Source: Polyangiaceae bacterium (lineage in GTDB: Bacteria; Myxococcota_A; Polyangia; Polyangiales; Polyangiaceae). Taken from it: a stretch of DNA of 34,178 nt. Shown here in pieces: positions 31,177 to 34,178 of this stretch. Location of the stretch: positions 1 through 34,178 of the forward strand of contig JALHPN010000088.1 in NCBI GenBank assembly GCA_022842465.1. Direction: 5' to 3'. Made by a program: the position numbers and the translations under genes. Each line of letters begins with the position of its first letter. The stretch's first letter is position 1. Below the pieces are notes generated by a model. It was not told the DNA's origin. It saw only the letters and a program-made list of their open reading frames with translations, and searched no databases.

Positions 31177-32658
31177 ATGCGCCTGCGTCCATCCTCGTGT
31201 CTCCTCGCTCTCGCCCTCGCCGCCGTCGCTTGCGGTTCGGCGAGCGATCCGACGACGGGAACGGCGCCGACCTCGCCCGGGAGCGAACCGGGGACGTCCG
31301 CGGACGGCGAAGGCGAGCCCGACGGAACCGTTGCGACGTGCCCGGCGGGCTGCGCCGCCGGTGAGCTCTGCTCCGAGGGACGGTGCGTCGCCCTTCCCGC
31401 CACGTGTCCGTGCCCGGTGGAGTCCTACTGCGACCTCGCCACGAGCTCGTGCATCGTCGGCTGTACGCGCGACGGCGAGTGCTCGACCGGCAAGTATTGC
31501 GAGGTCGCGACCCGGACGTGCAAAGTCGGCTGCTCTTCGGACGCGGGGTGCGCGAAGGACGAGTACTGCGACGTCGCGACGAACACGTGCAGGCAGGGGT
31601 GCCGAACGACGGCCGACTGCGCGAGCCCGACGAACGGGACGGCCGTCTGCACCGACCGCAGCTGCGTCTCGACGTGCAACGCCGGCTTCCTCGCGTGCGG
31701 CGGCGCCTGCGTCGCCGAGAGCCCCACGAGCTGCGGCGCCGCCTGCACGGTGTGCCCGGTCCCCGCGAACGGCTCGGCCGTGTGCGCAGCGGGCGCGTGC
31801 GACGTCGTCTGCGCGGAGGGCTACATGAGGTCCGGCGCGGCGTGCGTCGTCGAGCCGTTCTACGAGCCCGAGCCGACGCTCACGGCGGGCGACTCCCATA
31901 CCTGCGCCATCCGCCCCGGAGGCGCGGTCGAGTGCTGGGGCAGTAACCAGAAGGGGCAGGCGACGCCGCCGGCGCGCACGTTCCGGAGCGTCGACGCGGG
32001 ACTCGCTCACTCGTGTGGCATCGACGGCGGCGGCACGGTGCGCTGCTGGGGTGACAACGGCTGGGGCCAGTCGTCGGGCCCGACGGTCCCGGCCGCCCCG
32101 CTCGCCGCCGTGAGCGCGGGCAGTCAGTTCAACTGCGGGCGCCTGCTGCAGACCGGGACCGCGACCTGCTGGGGCCACGGGCCGGGCGGGCAGACGAGCC
32201 CTCCTCCCGGGACGTTCGCCCTCGTCCGTGCAGGCGGCGGCGCGGTGTGCGGTCTCCGAGGCGACAGCTCCATCACGTGCTGGGGCGAGGGGATCGGAGC
32301 CCCGCCTGCCGGGACCTTTCGGTCCGTCAGCGTCGGACAGAGCACGTTCTGCGCGGTGCGGATGTCGGACCGGGCCGTCGTCTGCTGGAACGCGGTGACC
32401 GCGCCCGCGGTCGCGCACTCCGGTGCGTTCCGGTCCGTCAGCGCAGGTACGGGTCACGCGTGCGGTCTTCGCAACGACGACACGATCGCATGCTGGGGCC
32501 TGAACACGAACGGCCAGGCGACGGCCCCCGCGGGGACGTTCCGCTCGGTCGCTGCGGGCGGCGGTCACACGTGTGGCGTTCGGACGGACGGCACCGTGAA
32601 GTGCTGGGGAGCGAACTTCGCCGGTCAGGCCACGCCGCCGGCCGGCGCGTTCCTCTGA
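31177..32658 (+). CDS. Lipoprotein with Cys-rich repeats and an RCC1/BLIP-II-like propeller
   Basis: The 493-residue lipoprotein has its lipobox at LAAVAC (Cys19). The first half, about 54-225, consists of Cys-rich repeats (e.g. GCTRDGECSTGKYCEV, GCSSDAGCAKDEYCDV; about four units). The second half, about 235-493, holds roughly seven RCC1-type repeats of the form 'SxGxxHxCAhrxdGxVxCWGxNxxGQ...PxGxF', for example GHACGLRNDDTIACWG and GHTCGVRTDGTVKCWG. Repeats of this kind fold into a seven-bladed propeller. It is probably a surface-exposed binding protein. Two small hairpins (see 32705-32755) follow the stop. Confidence 0.88.
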   Translation: MRLRPSSCLLALALAAVACGSASDPTTGTAPTSPGSEPGTSADGEGEPDGTVATCPAGCAAGELCSEGRCVALPATCPCPVESYCDLATSSCIVGCTRDGECSTGKYCEVATRTCKVGCSSDAGCAKDEYCDVATNTCRQGCRTTADCASPTNGTAVCTDRSCVSTCNAGFLACGGACVAESPTSCGAACTVCPVPANGSAVCAAGACDVVCAEGYMRSGAACVVEPFYEPEPTLTAGDSHTCAIRPGGAVECWGSNQKGQATPPARTFRSVDAGLAHSCGIDGGGTVRCWGDNGWGQSSGPTVPAAPLAAVSAGSQFNCGRLLQTGTATCWGHGPGGQTSPPPGTFALVRAGGGAVCGLRGDSSITCWGEGIGAPPAGTFRSVSVGQSTFCAVRMSDRAVVCWNAVTAPAVAHSGAFRSVSAGTGHACGLRNDDTIACWGLNTNGQATAPAGTFRSVAAGGGHTCGVRTDGTVKCWGANFAGQATPPAGAFL

Positions 32659-32704
32659 GGGGTCCGAGGCGCTCGCACCTCCCGTTTTGGGCAGGGATCG
32701 CGTG

Positions 32705-32755
32705 GGTGGTCCGTCCACCTGCCGGCCCTTCGACGACGTCCTGAAAAGCGTCGTT
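32705..32755. terminator. Two small hairpins between genes
   Basis: GGTGG-TCCGT-CCACC (32705-32719) and ACGACG/CGTCGT around a ten-base loop (32733-32754) lie between the RCC1-lipoprotein stop and the next start. No T-run follows either, so a terminator role is only possible. Confidence 0.3.
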
Positions 32756-32789
32756 CCGATCGGCCGCGCTGTGGATATCCTGGAGGACG

Positions 32790-34067
32790 ATGGCGCGGGA
32801 CCAGCGCGACGAAATCGCGGAGATTTCGACGAGCGGAACGGTGGAGCCGCGCGGGTCTCTCGCGCAGCTCCGACTGCAGTCCCGCTCGGGCGAGTATCGC
32901 GTCCTGCCGGCGCCGGCCGAGGTGGTGCTCCTGAAGCGCGCCTCCGAGGACGGCCACGATCGCGCGTGCCTCGTCTTCGGAGAGCTGCGCGCCCCCGGGT
33001 CACTCTGCGATCTGCTCGGCTTCGTCAGCCACACGGGCTGGCGCGGCGAGTTCGTGGTGAAGGACGAGCACTCGACGCGATCGCTCTTCTTCGACCAGGG
33101 GCACGTCGTCGGGGCGAAGTCGACCGTGCTCGCGGAGCGCCTCGGTGAGGTCCTCTACCGTCACGGCGTCCTCACACGCGAGCAGGTGGACCGCTGCAGC
33201 GACGCCACGGCCGAGGGGGCGCTCCGCTTCGGGGAGAACGCGGTCCGGCTCGGATTCATCGCCCGCGAAGCCCTCTTCCGGTCGATGGGGCGGCAGATCG
33301 AGGAGATCGCGTACGGCGCGCTCCTCGTCGGCTCCGGGACCTACTTCTTCATGGAGGGGTTCGAGGAGGAGCACCTCGCCGCCCGCCAGCAGCTCTCGGT
33401 CAACGCGCTCCTCCGCGAGGGGATCCGGCGGATGCACGAGACTCGCTACTTCAAGGCGCGCCTTCCGACGGTCGAGCACGTCCCCGTGCTCGTGAGCGCG
33501 CCGTCGGTGGCCGACGCCATCGGCGTGACCAGCGCGATCGACGGTCAGTCGTCCATCGCGGCGATCTGCCGGAGGCTCGGGCAGGGAGAGTTCGAGGTGA
33601 TGCGCGTGCTCTTCCAGCTCGTCCAGGGCGGCCATGTCGTCGTGCGCGAGCCTCGCCTCACGCTCGTGGACGCCGTGAAGATGTACAATGCAGCCATCGC
33701 GCTGCTCCTGCGCGAGCTCGACGCGATGGACGAAGGAGACGCCGTACGCGTCCAGCTCGCGGCGTTCGCCGGGACGCCCCCGCTCGCCGACGTCTTCCTC
33801 GGCGCGGGACCTGCCGACGACGGGACGCTCGACGAGCAGGTGGTCGACGCGAACGTGCGGGCGAGCGACGCCCCGGCGGTGCTCGCGGAGACCGTCCCGG
33901 CGAAGCTCCACGAGATGGCGTCGTATGCGCTGTTCCTCGCGCGCCCTCACCTCGCTCGCGTCGCGTCGACGGGCGACGCGACGCGGCCCCGCCTCTCGAC
34001 CCGCGTGGCGGCGATGCTGGAGCCGCTCGGCGCGTCGGCGGCGGGGAAGCGGAGCAACGAGCCATGA
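32790..34067 (+). CDS. DUF4388-type (PATAN-like) regulatory protein
   Basis: This cytoplasmic protein of 425 residues has a DUF4388-like domain at about 55-120 (GSLCDLLGFVSHTGWRGEFVV and RSLFFDQGHVVGAK). A second similar segment follows at about 140-200 (ENAVRLGFIAREALF and GTYFFMEGFEEE), then helical regions to the end. DUF4388 proteins are common in myxobacteria, often linked to two-component or motility signalling; no specific function can be assigned. GGAGG at 32782-32786 is unusually close to the ATG. The TGA overlaps the next ATG (ATGA at 34064-34067). Confidence 0.82.
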   Translation: MARDQRDEIAEISTSGTVEPRGSLAQLRLQSRSGEYRVLPAPAEVVLLKRASEDGHDRACLVFGELRAPGSLCDLLGFVSHTGWRGEFVVKDEHSTRSLFFDQGHVVGAKSTVLAERLGEVLYRHGVLTREQVDRCSDATAEGALRFGENAVRLGFIAREALFRSMGRQIEEIAYGALLVGSGTYFFMEGFEEEHLAARQQLSVNALLREGIRRMHETRYFKARLPTVEHVPVLVSAPSVADAIGVTSAIDGQSSIAAICRRLGQGEFEVMRVLFQLVQGGHVVVREPRLTLVDAVKMYNAAIALLLRELDAMDEGDAVRVQLAAFAGTPPLADVFLGAGPADDGTLDEQVVDANVRASDAPAVLAETVPAKLHEMASYALFLARPHLARVASTGDATRPRLSTRVAAMLEPLGASAAGKRSNEP

Positions 34068-34178
34068 GGCGTCGAACGTGGTCCTCGTGCGTGCTCGTCG
34101 TGCTGGCGCTGTCCTTGGCGCCGCTCGCGTGCACGAAGCCGCGGCCCGCGCCTCCGCCGACGGCGCCGCTCGTCGACG
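34064..34178 (+). CDS. N-terminus of a lipoprotein gene (partial, runs off the window)
   Basis: The ATG at 34064 overlaps the preceding TGA. The first 38 codons read MRRRTWSSCVLVVLALSL, then APLAC with lipobox Cys23, then a Pro/Ala-rich stretch. The frame is open to the window end. Coupled to the DUF4388-type gene; function not visible. Confidence 0.75.
   Translation, partial: MRRRTWSSCVLVVLALSLAPLACTKPRPAPPPTAPLVD

Overview
The window is very GC-rich (mostly G/C third codon positions). It encodes a myxobacterial-looking repertoire: a Ser/Thr kinase, an FHA/AAA+ regulator, a MYXO-CTERM-like protease, TPR/PEGA proteins, a DUF4388-type protein, an RCC1-repeat lipoprotein, CGDNxC cysteine motifs and about 13 lipoproteins among about 32 genes. 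A Polyangiales-like member of Myxococcota is the best guess (inference; no rRNA or tRNA was seen). No CRISPR array, insertion sequence or prophage block is visible, and no gene-free stretch exceeds 300 bases.

Layout. 1-4.4 kb: the 3' end of a probable Ser/Thr kinase gene, a beta-propeller lipoprotein, a small membrane protein, a tandem-repeat mini-lipoprotein (minus) and a large propeller/Ig-like lipoprotein. 4.4-8.3 kb (minus): a potassium module of a KdpD-like kinase lacking its N-terminal sensor half, KdpE and a Kup transporter, with no kdpFABC. 8.4-15.6 kb: a META-domain lipoprotein, an AraC regulator divergent from a DAPG-hydrolase-like enzyme, a zinc-ribbon protein, a lipoprotein, an ECF42-type sigma factor paired with a DGPF/YCII protein, and an SDR. 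15.7-17.4 kb: an orphan DUF5710-SNF2 helicase. 31.2-34.2 kb: an RCC1-repeat lipoprotein, a DUF4388-type protein and the start of another lipoprotein.

The most interesting part is 17.4-31.1 kb. Three intergenic regions carry the same architecture: two alternating GC tracts separated by exactly 12 bp. Flanking them, usually 40-44 bp away, are sigma-54-like -24/-12 elements (GGCAYG-N4-TYGC or close variants) pointing into secreted-protein genes. These elements would drive (1) a lipoprotein at 17430-18533; (2) an operon of a Cys-rich mini-lipoprotein, a secreted beta-rich protein, a vitellogenin/MTP-like HEAT protein and an FHA-AAA+ regulator; (3) two Cys-rich lipoproteins plus a Ser/Thr kinase; (4) a lipoprotein at 30613; and (5) an operon of LuxR regulator, TPR/PEGA protein, orphan ligand-binding lipoprotein and trypsin-like protease. 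The kinase and the phosphothreonine-reading FHA regulator are therefore embedded in the set of genes they may control. The regulator carries NYPNAG where sigma-54 activators carry GAFTGA, so its mechanism is open. I read this as a candidate undescribed kinase-FHA regulon for an envelope or lipid-handling secretome. The sequence patterns are direct observation; the regulatory wiring is inference.
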